Part shown: positions 43,640-52,466 of the stretch, in pieces
How the letters are laid out: every line of letters begins with the position of its first letter
Position numbering within the stretch: the first letter of the stretch is position 1
Source of the DNA: Crocinitomicaceae bacterium
GTDB lineage: Bacteria; Bacteroidota; Bacteroidia; Flavobacteriales_D; Crocinitomicaceae
Direction of reading: 5' to 3'
Assembly (NCBI GenBank): GCA_029252405.1
Contig: JAQXBM010000064.1
Location: 85,096-149,095, forward strand
Length of the DNA: 64,000 nt
The notes under the pieces: model-generated
The model's input: the letters and a program-made list of their open reading frames with translations, nothing else
What the model was told of the DNA's origin: nothing
The model's database searches: none
Made by a program: the position numbers and the translations under genes

Positions 43640-44394
43640 TGGGAATTTTCAATCGTTTATTTGGTAGTCGCAAAGAGGAAAAGCTTCCCCCTTTAGATTT
43701 ATCAACGCTCAAGATTGATATGCACAGCCATTTGATTCCGGGAATTGACGATGGTTCGCGATCAATGGATGAGACCATCGCCATGTTGGCGAAATTCGAA
43801 AGTTTAGGATTCAAAAAGGTAATCACCACTCCACATATCATGAGTGATTACTACAAAAATACGCCTGATATCATTCTTGGCGGACTGGAAAAAGTGCGGG
43901 AAGCGGCCAAGCAAATCGGCTTGAAAATAGAGGTTGATGCTGCCGCGGAGTATTATTTTGACGAAACCTTGCTGGAGCGTTTGAAGCGCAAAGAGAAACT
44001 GCTCACATTTGACGGTAACCGCGTGTTGTTCGAGTTTTCCATGATGAGTAAACCGGATCAAATTGAACAGCTCCTATTCGAATTGTTGACGCAAAACTAC
44101 AAGCCAGTGCTCGCCCATTTTGAACGCTACACCTATTATTTTGGTTCCGTAGAAAAGGCAAAGGAGTGGCGCGAAAAAGGAATTGATATTCAATTGAACT
44201 TGAACTCGCTGACAGGACATTATGGACCTCAAGTTCGACAACAGGCCGAACGTTTGGTGGAATCTGGACAAATTGATTTTGTTGCAAGTGATTGCCACCG
44301 AATCGAGCACCTGATGATCATGGAAAGAAATCTACACTTGCCTTCTTTTCACAAAGTGCTAGATTTAGACCTGAAGAACAAACAGCTGAATTAA
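43639..44394 (+). CDS. CpsB/CapC-type tyrosine-protein phosphatase (PHP domain)
   Basis: A 251-residue PHP-fold metal-dependent phosphatase. Metal-ligand blocks are present: KIDMHSHLIPGIDDGSRSMDE (about 25-45), KVITTPHIMSDYY, AEYYFDE, LAHFERYTYYF and VASDCHRIEH. CpsB enzymes dephosphorylate the tyrosine kinase that drives capsule polymerisation, so the gene fits the end of a polysaccharide operon even though no Wzc kinase is in the window. No clear terminator follows. Confidence 0.88.
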   Translation: MGIFNRLFGSRKEEKLPPLDLSTLKIDMHSHLIPGIDDGSRSMDETIAMLAKFESLGFKKVITTPHIMSDYYKNTPDIILGGLEKVREAAKQIGLKIEVDAAAEYYFDETLLERLKRKEKLLTFDGNRVLFEFSMMSKPDQIEQLLFELLTQNYKPVLAHFERYTYYFGSVEKAKEWREKGIDIQLNLNSLTGHYGPQVRQQAERLVESGQIDFVASDCHRIEHLMIMERNLHLPSFHKVLDLDLKNKQLN

Positions 44395-44530
44395 GCCCCG
44401 AATTCATTTTAGGATTCAGATTTCTCTATTTTTTTTAACCCAAATTCTTTTTTTCTAACTGATTCAAAGTCGAATAAGTAATTATCTTAGATTATCCGCA
44501 AGTAATTTATATACCTAGGTAAATAAATTG

Positions 44531-44538
44531 TATATTTG
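44531..44538 (+). promoter_or_regulatory. TATATTTG -7 box
   Basis: Exact TAnnTTTG, 21 bases before the ATG at 44559. No TTG at the expected 19-base distance, so the promoter is only partly supported. Confidence 0.45.
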
Positions 44539-44558
44539 CCACATTCAAACTATCAAAC

Positions 44559-46130
44559 ATGAACCTATTTGTCTTATTAAGTTTTCTACTTCTCGGCGTT
44601 GCAGCCTTTGTAGTGCAGAAGAAACGTCGTTTTGATCAAATTGACATTTTACATTTGCTCTTCGTCTCGGCCGTGGCTGTTTTGTTGAAATCTGATTTTG
44701 AAGAGGAGCAAGCCGCGAATGTTTGGACCTACAGTTTGATCGCGCTGCTAGCAGTAAACTTTTTGTTGAGTCGATGGTCGAAATTGCGTAGACCTTTACT
44801 TCGATTGATTCCTCCCGCAGTAACATTTGGTGTTTTTCTGGCGCTTTTCTGGAGTGATTCCTTTGTTTATTTGGGCAAGAATTTAAACATAAGTGACAAA
44901 GCGACCTTAGTGTTGCCGTTTTTGGGAATAATCGCATACGAGGCGGCACAAGTGAGTATGAGTTTCCTTCAGCGGTATTTTGGAATGAGAAGTACAGCGG
45001 AGAACATATTGATGTCATTTATCATAGCTATAGCAGCATTGATTGGAGGATTTAACGCTCAAGGATACGGCGTCTTTTTGGTGGCAGCAGGATTCGCTGC
45101 GGCTAGTTTTTACAATACAATTGGAAGTAAGCACATCTTGCATTCACTTTTAGCCGTTTCCATGGTTTGGATGTTTGCCGAAGCGAACGAACTGCAAGTT
45201 GTAGACCTTCGTTTTCCAAAAGTGATCGGTGGACTTTTCATTGGAGCCTTCGTTGCTTTGTTGATTCAGCAAGTCTGGACCATTGAGCGAAAGTCCAATT
45301 GGGCACTCATTTTTTCTTACCTCTTTTGTGCCCTTCTTTTCATCGGGATGCTGGATTTTGAAACGCGATTGCATCCGTCATTCGGTGGAGTAGAGGCCTT
45401 CCTTGGAGGGCTGATTGGTTTCGCCATTGCGAACTCTGTACTTTACTTTCATGAGCGAAAAGAACACCTACGTCAAGCTCCGATGATGATGAGTGGATTA
45501 GCACTAATTATGCTAATTGGAATGGTGTTCCCCCCGCTATACGTCAATGAAGAGCAAGAGGCAATTCTGAAATCCTTAGAAGTAATGACGGAAACGAATG
45601 AAGAGGGTGAACCAGAAGAAATTGCGTACATCTCATTTGAAGGACTTTCGGGTAACTACGATATTGTTTCCAAAGAATCAGTTATTTCCTTTAAGCTCGG
45701 GCCTGCCGGTAGTGTGACGAAAGGAGCAATCAAGGATTTTTCCGGTAATTTTAATTTTTCTGATGATCTTACACAAACTTCATTTGAGGTTAAATTACCC
45801 GTGCTCAACTTAACAACGTTTGTACCGATGCGGGATAAATCAATCATGGATGACACCTACTTCAATGAAGCGAAATTTCCATTAATGCGTTTCAAAGGCT
45901 CTCAATTCAAACCGAATGAAGCGGAAAATGGCTACGATATGGTCGGTCAGTTTGAAATGATGGGAGTAAAAAAGGAGAAAACGGTACTGATTCGCAGAGT
46001 TGAAGAAGATGGAAAAATCATACTCGTTGGAAATGGAAAAATAGACCGTACAGAGTTCGGAATGTCTGATGATCCACGAGAGGGGAATTTGGTAGACTTT
46101 GAATTTAAGGTGGAGTTGAAGGCGAATTAA
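44559..46130 (+). CDS. Fusion of a polytopic membrane domain with a YceI-like lipocalin domain
   Basis: The 523-residue protein has about ten hydrophobic helices in residues 1-345 (for example FLLLGVAAFVV, ILMSFIIAIAALIGGF, VIGGLFIGAFVALLI, GLALIMLIGMVFPPLYV). An acidic linker (MTETNEEGEPEEI) leads to a C-terminal domain of about 170 residues that resembles YceI: GNFNFSDDLTQTSFEVKLPVLNLTTF, RDKSIMDDTYFNEAKFPLMRFKGSQF and KIDRTEFGMSDDP. YceI folds bind isoprenoid-type lipids in the periplasm. The membrane part was not matched to a family. A lipid or quinone-related envelope role is inference. Confidence 0.75.
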   Translation: MNLFVLLSFLLLGVAAFVVQKKRRFDQIDILHLLFVSAVAVLLKSDFEEEQAANVWTYSLIALLAVNFLLSRWSKLRRPLLRLIPPAVTFGVFLALFWSDSFVYLGKNLNISDKATLVLPFLGIIAYEAAQVSMSFLQRYFGMRSTAENILMSFIIAIAALIGGFNAQGYGVFLVAAGFAAASFYNTIGSKHILHSLLAVSMVWMFAEANELQVVDLRFPKVIGGLFIGAFVALLIQQVWTIERKSNWALIFSYLFCALLFIGMLDFETRLHPSFGGVEAFLGGLIGFAIANSVLYFHERKEHLRQAPMMMSGLALIMLIGMVFPPLYVNEEQEAILKSLEVMTETNEEGEPEEIAYISFEGLSGNYDIVSKESVISFKLGPAGSVTKGAIKDFSGNFNFSDDLTQTSFEVKLPVLNLTTFVPMRDKSIMDDTYFNEAKFPLMRFKGSQFKPNEAENGYDMVGQFEMMGVKKEKTVLIRRVEEDGKIILVGNGKIDRTEFGMSDDPREGNLVDFEFKVELKAN

Positions 46131-46422
46131 AAGAAAAAAGTCCCATTCCATGGAGATTCTGGACCTCTTCCAATCGTGAAACTGTAGATGAAATACACGA
46201 GAATAAGGAAGAACACGGTCTGAAGAATGAGAATGTTCTTCTCGTTGACCTTCGAAACATAAGTGAGACAAAAAGATACATCAGCGCCATTCCAAAAGAA
46301 CCAAGGCAATAAACGATGTCTCCAAGTCCACCGCCATAGTGAACTTTACCTGTGAAACTTAGCAGAGAAATCGCTACAAAAATCAAGATTAACAGAACTT
46401 GAAAGTGCCAACGTTGAATCAT
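46127..46422 (-). pseudogene. Small membrane protein split by a single-base frameshift
   Basis: From the ATG at 46422 the frame encodes two transmembrane segments (VLLILIFVAISLLSF and IVYCLGSFGMALMYLFVSLMF) and then runs into an improbable Arg/Ser-rich tail ending at 46105. In the next frame the sequence continues as KVNEKNILILQTVFFLILVYFIYSFTIG and stops at 46127. Adding one A to the plus-strand AAA at 46255-46257 (one T in the gene) joins them as SLMFSKVNEKNILIL, giving a three-helix protein of 98 residues ending RGPESPWNGTFFF. Either a real mutation, a read error or programmed slippage. Family unknown. It lies 3 bases after the DUF2279 gene. Confidence 0.6.
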
Positions 46423-46425
46423 CTT

Positions 46426-47328
46426 CTAAAAGTATAAAAGTGATCCTCCCAATTGATTGCCGCGAAGTCTCAAAGCAGGAAAAGGAATTTTGAAATAATT
46501 GAATTGCTTCACAATGGCTTTCAACCATGGGCGTTTAATCGGCAACCGACTGAAATCAATATCCAACGAAAGTAAAAACTCGCGCTGCGATTGATAATTG
46601 ATCCCTGTTTCTAAATCGGTGTACGATTCTTCATCTCCCTTCAATTTTGCGTGAGCACTATACCCAAATGAAACGCACGCCCATTCTGGAATTCCACTGT
46701 CCTTGAAAAAAGTTCCAGGGCTGAAGCTTAACCAATAGGTTTGTCCATTGTAATCTTTCATAATCGACTCTGCAAAAGAACTTCCTAACACTTGAGGTCG
46801 AATTGCCGCATACGGTGTTGGCGAGTACGAAAACTTTGGGATGATCCGTTCTTCTCCCCAAGCAAGCGATTGAGCGGTGTAGGAAATGGTTCCGAGTGTA
46901 TTGGCTGCAACATCACTCCATGAGAATCCCCAGTCTTTACTGTAGGCATCTAAGAATTCAAAAGTCGTTTGATAACCAACACTGATTCCTGCTCCAATCC
47001 ACGTTGATGTTTCATTGTCGAGCCCAGACCACACATATTTATCTCTACAAAACTGACTGATCTTGTGAGAAATATAAAAGTGTCCAACCTTGTCCATTTG
47101 AAGCCAGTTTCTGGAATCATCAAAAGTGTGCCAAGGAGCTTTTTCCACTTCATTGTACCAAACTTGAGAGAGCCCGATCATCGTTCCCGACCAAAAGGTT
47201 CCAATCCCTACGGATGTTCCGATTACACGTCTTTTGGAAATTGAATCGCTACTCTCGAAGAAGGATTGCTGCGAAAATCCAAACGAACTCATGCACAAGA
47301 AAATCAAGGAAAGAAAAATCGCTCGCAT
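46426..47328 (-). CDS. DUF2279/YfiM-like periplasmic protein
   Basis: A 300-residue exported protein with signal peptide ending SSFGFSQ. The central region WLQMDKVGHFYISHKISQFC...GAGISVGYQTTFEFLDAYSKDWGFSWSDVAANTLGT matches the DUF2279 family (predicted periplasmic, related to YfiM); histidines and aspartates there are conserved in the group. The C-terminal part (SLDIDFSRLPIKRPWLKAI) fits an outer-membrane association. Function unknown. The following small membrane gene starts 3 bases downstream, so the two are co-transcribed. Confidence 0.78.
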   Translation of the reverse strand: MRAIFLSLIFLCMSSFGFSQQSFFESSDSISKRRVIGTSVGIGTFWSGTMIGLSQVWYNEVEKAPWHTFDDSRNWLQMDKVGHFYISHKISQFCRDKYVWSGLDNETSTWIGAGISVGYQTTFEFLDAYSKDWGFSWSDVAANTLGTISYTAQSLAWGEERIIPKFSYSPTPYAAIRPQVLGSSFAESIMKDYNGQTYWLSFSPGTFFKDSGIPEWACVSFGYSAHAKLKGDEESYTDLETGINYQSQREFLLSLDIDFSRLPIKRPWLKAIVKQFNYFKIPFPALRLRGNQLGGSLLYF

Positions 47329-47436
47329 AAGTCGAAATTACAAGAAAAGGATGGCAGCCGCAAATGCAATGTTTAATACTAATTCGTGTTAACTATAATT
47401 TTGATTTCAAAACTGCGTTATAGGTAAGAATTATAG

Positions 47437-47444
47437 TACATTTG
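47437..47444 (+). promoter_or_regulatory. TACATTTG -7 box
   Basis: Exact TAnnTTTG about 94 bases before the LOG-family gene. No TTG at 19 bases; GTTA lies at about the right place. A leader of some 85 bases would result. Confidence 0.4.
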
Positions 47445-47537
47445 CCAATTGTACTACGCTTTGAAATGCGCCTACACTATGGAGATCCAAACATCTGGAA
47501 ACGTCCGCTGCGCATCGAAAAAGGAAATAAATACTAG

Positions 47538-48221
47538 ATGAATAAAGTAATAAAAGATTGGAACGATATAAAGATTAACGACAGTTGGGCGATTTTCAAA
47601 ATTATCGCTGAATTTGTTGAGGGATACGAACGCATGGCCAAAATTGGACCGTGTATTTCTGTTTTTGGATCGGCTCGAACTAAACCTGACAATCCATATT
47701 ATGAAATGGGTGTCCGTGTTTCGGAATTGTTGGCTGAAGGTGGTTACGGAGTAATTACAGGAGGGGGACCAGGAATCATGGAGGCTGGAAATAAAGGTGC
47801 TCAAAAAGGTGGGGGAAAATCCGTTGGTTTGAACATCGATCTTCCTTTCGAACAAAATCACAATCCATATATCGATCAAGAGCACAACCTTGAATTTGAC
47901 TACTTCTTCGTGCGTAAAGTAATGTTCGTGAAGTATGCTCAAGGATTCGTTGTATTGCCTGGAGGATTTGGAACCTTGGATGAATTGTTTGAAGCTCTTA
48001 CCTTGATTCAAACAAAGAAAATTAATAAGCGACCAGTGGTTTTAATTGGACGTGAATACTGGACAGGACTCGTTGATTGGATCAAAGAAGTGATGTTAGG
48101 AAAGGAAAACAACATTTCAGAGGTCGATTTAGATCTATTCGGAATTGTTGATACAGCGGAGGAAGCATACGATTACATCGAAGAATTCTACAAATCACAC
48201 GAGCTGTCTCCTAACTTTTAA
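47538..48221 (+). CDS. LOG-family protein (Rossmann fold, TIGR00730)
   Basis: A 227-residue protein with ISVFGSARTKPDNPYY (about 34-49), GYGVITGGGPGIMEAGNKGAQKGGGKSVGLNI (nucleotide-binding Gly-rich loop) and the signature PGGFGTLDELFEALT (about 137-151). Members release the base from nucleoside 5'-monophosphates (cytokinin activation in plants and some bacteria); the bacterial substrate is often unknown. All signature residues are intact. Confidence 0.88.
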   Translation: MNKVIKDWNDIKINDSWAIFKIIAEFVEGYERMAKIGPCISVFGSARTKPDNPYYEMGVRVSELLAEGGYGVITGGGPGIMEAGNKGAQKGGGKSVGLNIDLPFEQNHNPYIDQEHNLEFDYFFVRKVMFVKYAQGFVVLPGGFGTLDELFEALTLIQTKKINKRPVVLIGREYWTGLVDWIKEVMLGKENNISEVDLDLFGIVDTAEEAYDYIEEFYKSHELSPNF

Positions 48222-48232
48222 TTTTGATCAGA

Positions 48233-49036
48233 ATGGAACTACTGAAAAAAATTGGGAACTACTTCTGGAGCAAGAATTTTGCAATCAACTTCGGGTTGGT
48301 CATTTTGGTGTGGGTTCTTGGAATCTGGATACTAAGAGGCTGCCTAGATAGCAATACAGTTCACGGTGAGAAAATTGAAGTTCCCAATTTGATTGGAAAG
48401 AATCAGAACAACTTGAAGAGCTTATTGGCGAAATCAGGATTGGAATACGAAGTACTCGATTCAATTTATGATCCTTCTAAGGTTGAAGGAACCGTTTTGG
48501 CGCAAGATCCTGAAGCAAGTAAATTGACAGATGTATTCGTAAAATCAACGCATGTTGTGAAAGTCCGCGTTTCGAAACGAACACAATTGGTCGAGATGCC
48601 GGAACTAGTGGATAAATCACAGCGTTTTGCCGCTACGGTCTTGAAAAGTAGAGGATTCCGATACAGTTTAGAGTACAAACCTTCATTGGAAGCGCACGGT
48701 GCCGTTTTAGAACAATTGTATAAAAACAAACCAGTTCAAGGTGGGACACGTCTTCCTATTGGATCGAAGATTAAATTGATTGTTGGTAGAGGAGAAGCGG
48801 GTGTGCCGCAAGATTTACCGGATTTGTTCGGTCTTTCAATTGAAGAGGCAAAAGCGCGTGTAGCAAGAATGAATAACATGTCTTTCCAACCAGTTTGCGA
48901 GGGATGCGTTACTAAAGAAGATTCCCTTGCCGCGAGAGTTGAAGCGCAATCACCTGAATATTCTGATGGTATGCGAGTGGCTTCTGGAACAACAATAAGT
49001 GTTTATGCGACAAAACCTGAAGAAGAAAATCCTTAA
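48233..49036 (+). CDS. PASTA-domain membrane protein
   Basis: The 267-residue protein has one N-terminal transmembrane helix (FAINFGLVILVWVLGIWIL) followed by three PASTA repeats: IEVPNLIGKNQNNLKSLLAKSGLEYEV, VEMPELVDKSQRFAATVLKSRGFRYSL and QDLPDLFGLSIEEAKARVARMN. PASTA units bind peptidoglycan fragments or act as rigid spacers. No kinase domain is attached, unlike the Firmicutes and actinobacterial proteins. The ATG at 48233 is preferred to the TTG at 48224. It ends 4 bases before a T9SS gene, so co-transcription is likely. Confidence 0.87.
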   Translation: MELLKKIGNYFWSKNFAINFGLVILVWVLGIWILRGCLDSNTVHGEKIEVPNLIGKNQNNLKSLLAKSGLEYEVLDSIYDPSKVEGTVLAQDPEASKLTDVFVKSTHVVKVRVSKRTQLVEMPELVDKSQRFAATVLKSRGFRYSLEYKPSLEAHGAVLEQLYKNKPVQGGTRLPIGSKIKLIVGRGEAGVPQDLPDLFGLSIEEAKARVARMNNMSFQPVCEGCVTKEDSLAARVEAQSPEYSDGMRVASGTTISVYATKPEEENP

Positions 49037-49040
49037 GAAT

Positions 49041-51278
49041 ATGAAGTTTATCAAGTTGATGTCCTTTGTTTTTTGTTTGACTATGATCAATCATAGCTGG
49101 GCGCAATTCGAAGAAGTAGGACCAATTATGGGGAATCCTACCCTGCAAGCGAATGCAAAGAAGAGCTTTGTTAAAGTGAATGCAGGAACTTTTGATAGCA
49201 CTTTCATCTACTTTCAAGACACAATAGCGTTACCTGTTTTTGATGATTTCAGTTCGAATAAATTTCAGTCTTACGACGACGATTTCGCAGCTCCGAATGT
49301 GACATTTGACAAGGTTTACAGTGTTCTTGACGATCTTTTGGTACCAATTCCACCAACTGATTTTTATACACAGCAGACAACATTCAGAAGAGTGTTCACT
49401 GTTTCTACTTCAACTTCAGAAGATTTTGATTTCGTACCAATTACATTGAGAATTGGAAGTTTGGCTTCTTATCCGGTTACTCACGTTCCAACGGATGCAT
49501 ATCCTCCATTTTACATTTATGATACGATCGCAAACGTAGGTGGAACAGATTTGTCGCCAGATACTATTTGGATTGCGGGGCCAGATATTGCTCAAGATTC
49601 AGCAACACAATTTTTCGCTCCAGTTGTCGATCCACTGAAAGTTTGGATCGAAAAACAAGCGTACCACAACTTCCGCTTTGCGGTGAATCCATGGTCACTG
49701 GGAGTCGCAACATTTGACGGATTGGACGAATTCGGATATCCTTACGATTTTGGATCAGCAACAACGAATTATGCAGACCGATTGACTTCGAAACCAATTG
49801 ACATGTCTGGTGTTGATGCATCGGATTCAGTTTATTTGAGCTTCCTCTATCAAACAGAAGGATTTGGAGATGTTCCAGAATCCAGCGATTCGTTGATCCT
49901 TGAGTTTTACAATGTAAATACGCTGCAGTGGGACTGGGTATGGAGTACCACAGGTAAACCGGTTGAAGATTTTGAGGTTGGACATGTGCGCATAGAAAAT
50001 TCAGATTACTTTACTGATGCATTCCAATTCAGATTTAAGAACTACGGAGGTCTTTCTGGAAGCCTCGATCATTTTAACTTGGACTATGTTAATCTTCGCG
50101 CGCTTTCGGGATATCAAGACACTTTGTTTAAAGATTACGCAATCGTCTATCCAGTAAACACACTCATCAACGATTATACATCTGTGCCTTGGGATCATTG
50201 GAAGAACAATTTCTCAGGAAAGATGTCATCAAATGTTGAAGTGGTTGTTCGAAACGGAAGTAACATCGCCGAGAACAATCAAGATGGTACAGCGGAAATT
50301 TTATACAGCGGAGCCTTGGAAGGAAACTTCACATTAATTGGACAAGACCTTTCAGGGGGTAATATCAATTATGATCCTCGAACCGTTTACACGTCCTTCC
50401 ATGATTTCTCAACAGGCTATCATTACGATGAAACCAAGCCGGGGTTAAGCGAAACATTTGAATTTGTAACGAAAGCATCAGCTCAGTTCCCAAATTTCAC
50501 CCAAAACGACTCAACGATAACGGAACAAGTTTTCGAGAACTACTATGCATACGATGATGGTTCAGCCGAGAAAGCCTACGGGCCAACTGGAGCAAACGCT
50601 CGATTGGCAGTTCAGTATACACCATATGAGGCGGATTCATTAATAGGAGCACAAATTTGCTGGGTTCCTTCTGTAAATGATGTGTCGAACGAACTGTTCC
50701 TATTAACTGTTTGGAATGACAATGGTGGACAACCTGGTGATACAATTTATCAAGACTTGTTCTTCTTCCCACGTTCTCCTAATTATGAATACGATAGAAA
50801 TCTGTTCACAACGTATTATTTCAAAGACACCATGAAAGTTGCTGTCGATGGACCATTCTATATTGGTTGGAGCCAATTCGGAGCTGAAAGAATGAACGTT
50901 GGTCTAGATGCAAACATCATTAACAACGACAAAACGTTTGTCAGTATTGATGACGAAACAACTTGGCAACAATCTCAAATTCCTGGAAGTGTGATGATGC
51001 GTCCAATTTTCTCAACAGGAATGGATGTCTCACTTGGAATTGAAGAAACGATCGCTGAAAATCAACCGACAATTGTCGCTTTTCCGAACCCAACAACAGG
51101 AATTGTAACGATCGATGTGGATCAATCTATGTATAAGGGAGTAGAGGTCTTCGATCTTCAAGGAAGGTTGATTGTTGAGACGGATATGAACCAAATTGAT
51201 CTCTCACAAAGTCCAAACGGAATTTACATTCTTAAGTTGAAAGGTCTTGGTGAAATCGTTAAGGTAATTAAGCACTAA
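49041..51278 (+). CDS. Large secreted protein with T9SS type A sorting tail
   Basis: The 745-residue protein has a signal peptide (LMSFVFCLTMINHSWAQ) and, at the end, a typical type IX secretion tail: IVAFPNPTTGIVTIDV, VEVFDLQGRLIVETD, LSQSPNGIYILKLKG. The large middle has beta-sandwich-like segments and Asp/Tyr-rich loops, with no enzyme motif I can name (VYLSFLYQTEGFGDVPE and LILEFYN resemble jelly-roll strands). It would cross the outer membrane by T9SS and be anchored or released. The ATG at 49041 starts the signal peptide. The rluD-like gene begins at its last base. Confidence 0.82.
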   Translation: MKFIKLMSFVFCLTMINHSWAQFEEVGPIMGNPTLQANAKKSFVKVNAGTFDSTFIYFQDTIALPVFDDFSSNKFQSYDDDFAAPNVTFDKVYSVLDDLLVPIPPTDFYTQQTTFRRVFTVSTSTSEDFDFVPITLRIGSLASYPVTHVPTDAYPPFYIYDTIANVGGTDLSPDTIWIAGPDIAQDSATQFFAPVVDPLKVWIEKQAYHNFRFAVNPWSLGVATFDGLDEFGYPYDFGSATTNYADRLTSKPIDMSGVDASDSVYLSFLYQTEGFGDVPESSDSLILEFYNVNTLQWDWVWSTTGKPVEDFEVGHVRIENSDYFTDAFQFRFKNYGGLSGSLDHFNLDYVNLRALSGYQDTLFKDYAIVYPVNTLINDYTSVPWDHWKNNFSGKMSSNVEVVVRNGSNIAENNQDGTAEILYSGALEGNFTLIGQDLSGGNINYDPRTVYTSFHDFSTGYHYDETKPGLSETFEFVTKASAQFPNFTQNDSTITEQVFENYYAYDDGSAEKAYGPTGANARLAVQYTPYEADSLIGAQICWVPSVNDVSNELFLLTVWNDNGGQPGDTIYQDLFFFPRSPNYEYDRNLFTTYYFKDTMKVAVDGPFYIGWSQFGAERMNVGLDANIINNDKTFVSIDDETTWQQSQIPGSVMMRPIFSTGMDVSLGIEETIAENQPTIVAFPNPTTGIVTIDVDQSMYKGVEVFDLQGRLIVETDMNQIDLSQSPNGIYILKLKGLGEIVKVIKH

Positions 51279-52327
51279 TGACCGAAGAAATTGAAAGTAC
51301 TGACGAGGAATCAGTAAACAACGAACTTTTCGAACACCACCGAATAAAGGCGGATCCTGGACAAGAATTGTTGCGAATCGATAAATTTTTGATGGATCGA
51401 CTTCCCAATTCAACAAGAAGCAAGATTCAAGATGCTGCTAAGAACGGAAGCGTGTTGGTGAACGGTAATGCCGTCAAACAGAATTATAAGGTCAAGCCGA
51501 ATGATGATATTTCCATCGTGCTGCCTTACCCCGTGAGAGACATCGAATTAGTTCCAGAGGACATTCCTATCGAAATAGAATACGAAGATGATCAGCTAGT
51601 CGTGGTAAACAAACCGTCAAGCATGGTTGTACATCCTGGGTTTGGAAATTACACGGGGACCTTGTTAAATGCTTTGGCTTTCCATTTCGAGAATTTGCCA
51701 AGTATGCCTGAAAATTATTACGGTCGACCAGGGCTAGTTCATCGATTGGATAAGCACACTACTGGATTAGTCGTGATCGCAAAGACCGAGCATGCACTAA
51801 CGCACCTTGCAAAGCAATTTTTCGATCGAACAACAGAACGAAGATATTGGGCGCTTGTTTGGGGAGATGTAAAAGAAGATGGAACCGTAACAGGAAACCT
51901 GGGAAGATCTCCAAAAAACAGAAAAATTGTAACCGTTTTCCCAGATGGCGATATGGGTAAGCATGCTGTTACACATTATAAAGTAATACAGCGATACGGA
52001 TATGTGACGCTTGTCGAATGTAAATTAGAGACAGGAAGAACACATCAAATTCGTGTTCATATGAAGTATATCGGGCATCCTTTGTTTGGAGATTTGGAAT
52101 ACGGAGGTGACAGAATTTTGAAGGGGACGACCAACGCGAAATACAAGCGGTTCATTGAAAACTGCTTTGGATTGATTGACGGTCAAGCACTTCACGCTAA
52201 GACGCTTGGGTTTCAACACCCGACTAAAGATGAATATGTTCAATTGAATTCTAGTTTACCTTCTGGATTTCAAGACATATTAGATAAATGGGCAAAGTAC
52301 ACGGGAATAGACGACGAACACATGTGA
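51278..52327 (+). CDS. rluD: RluA/RluD-family RNA pseudouridine synthase
   Basis: A 349-residue pseudouridine synthase with an N-terminal S4 RNA-binding domain (LLRIDKFLMDRLPNSTRSKIQDAAKNGSVLVNGNAVK, about 25-60) and catalytic block GLVHRLDKHTTGLVVIAKTE (about 156-175) holding the essential Asp, then YWALVWGDV and ETGRTHQIRVHMKYIGHPLFGD. These match the RluD branch that modifies 23S rRNA helix 69; the exact target is inferred from resemblance. Starts at the last base of the T9SS gene (TAATG), so translation is coupled. Confidence 0.9.
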   Translation: MTEEIESTDEESVNNELFEHHRIKADPGQELLRIDKFLMDRLPNSTRSKIQDAAKNGSVLVNGNAVKQNYKVKPNDDISIVLPYPVRDIELVPEDIPIEIEYEDDQLVVVNKPSSMVVHPGFGNYTGTLLNALAFHFENLPSMPENYYGRPGLVHRLDKHTTGLVVIAKTEHALTHLAKQFFDRTTERRYWALVWGDVKEDGTVTGNLGRSPKNRKIVTVFPDGDMGKHAVTHYKVIQRYGYVTLVECKLETGRTHQIRVHMKYIGHPLFGDLEYGGDRILKGTTNAKYKRFIENCFGLIDGQALHAKTLGFQHPTKDEYVQLNSSLPSGFQDILDKWAKYTGIDDEHM

Positions 52328-52466
52328 TTCTAAGATGAAGTGTTAAATATCTTCGACTCTCGTGATAAAAATTACTTTTTTATATTACTTTTACCTGATA
52401 TTGCTCCCATAACTAACCTTTAGGGGCTTAATTATTAATGAATTCACTACTTGAAAAGACGAGTTT

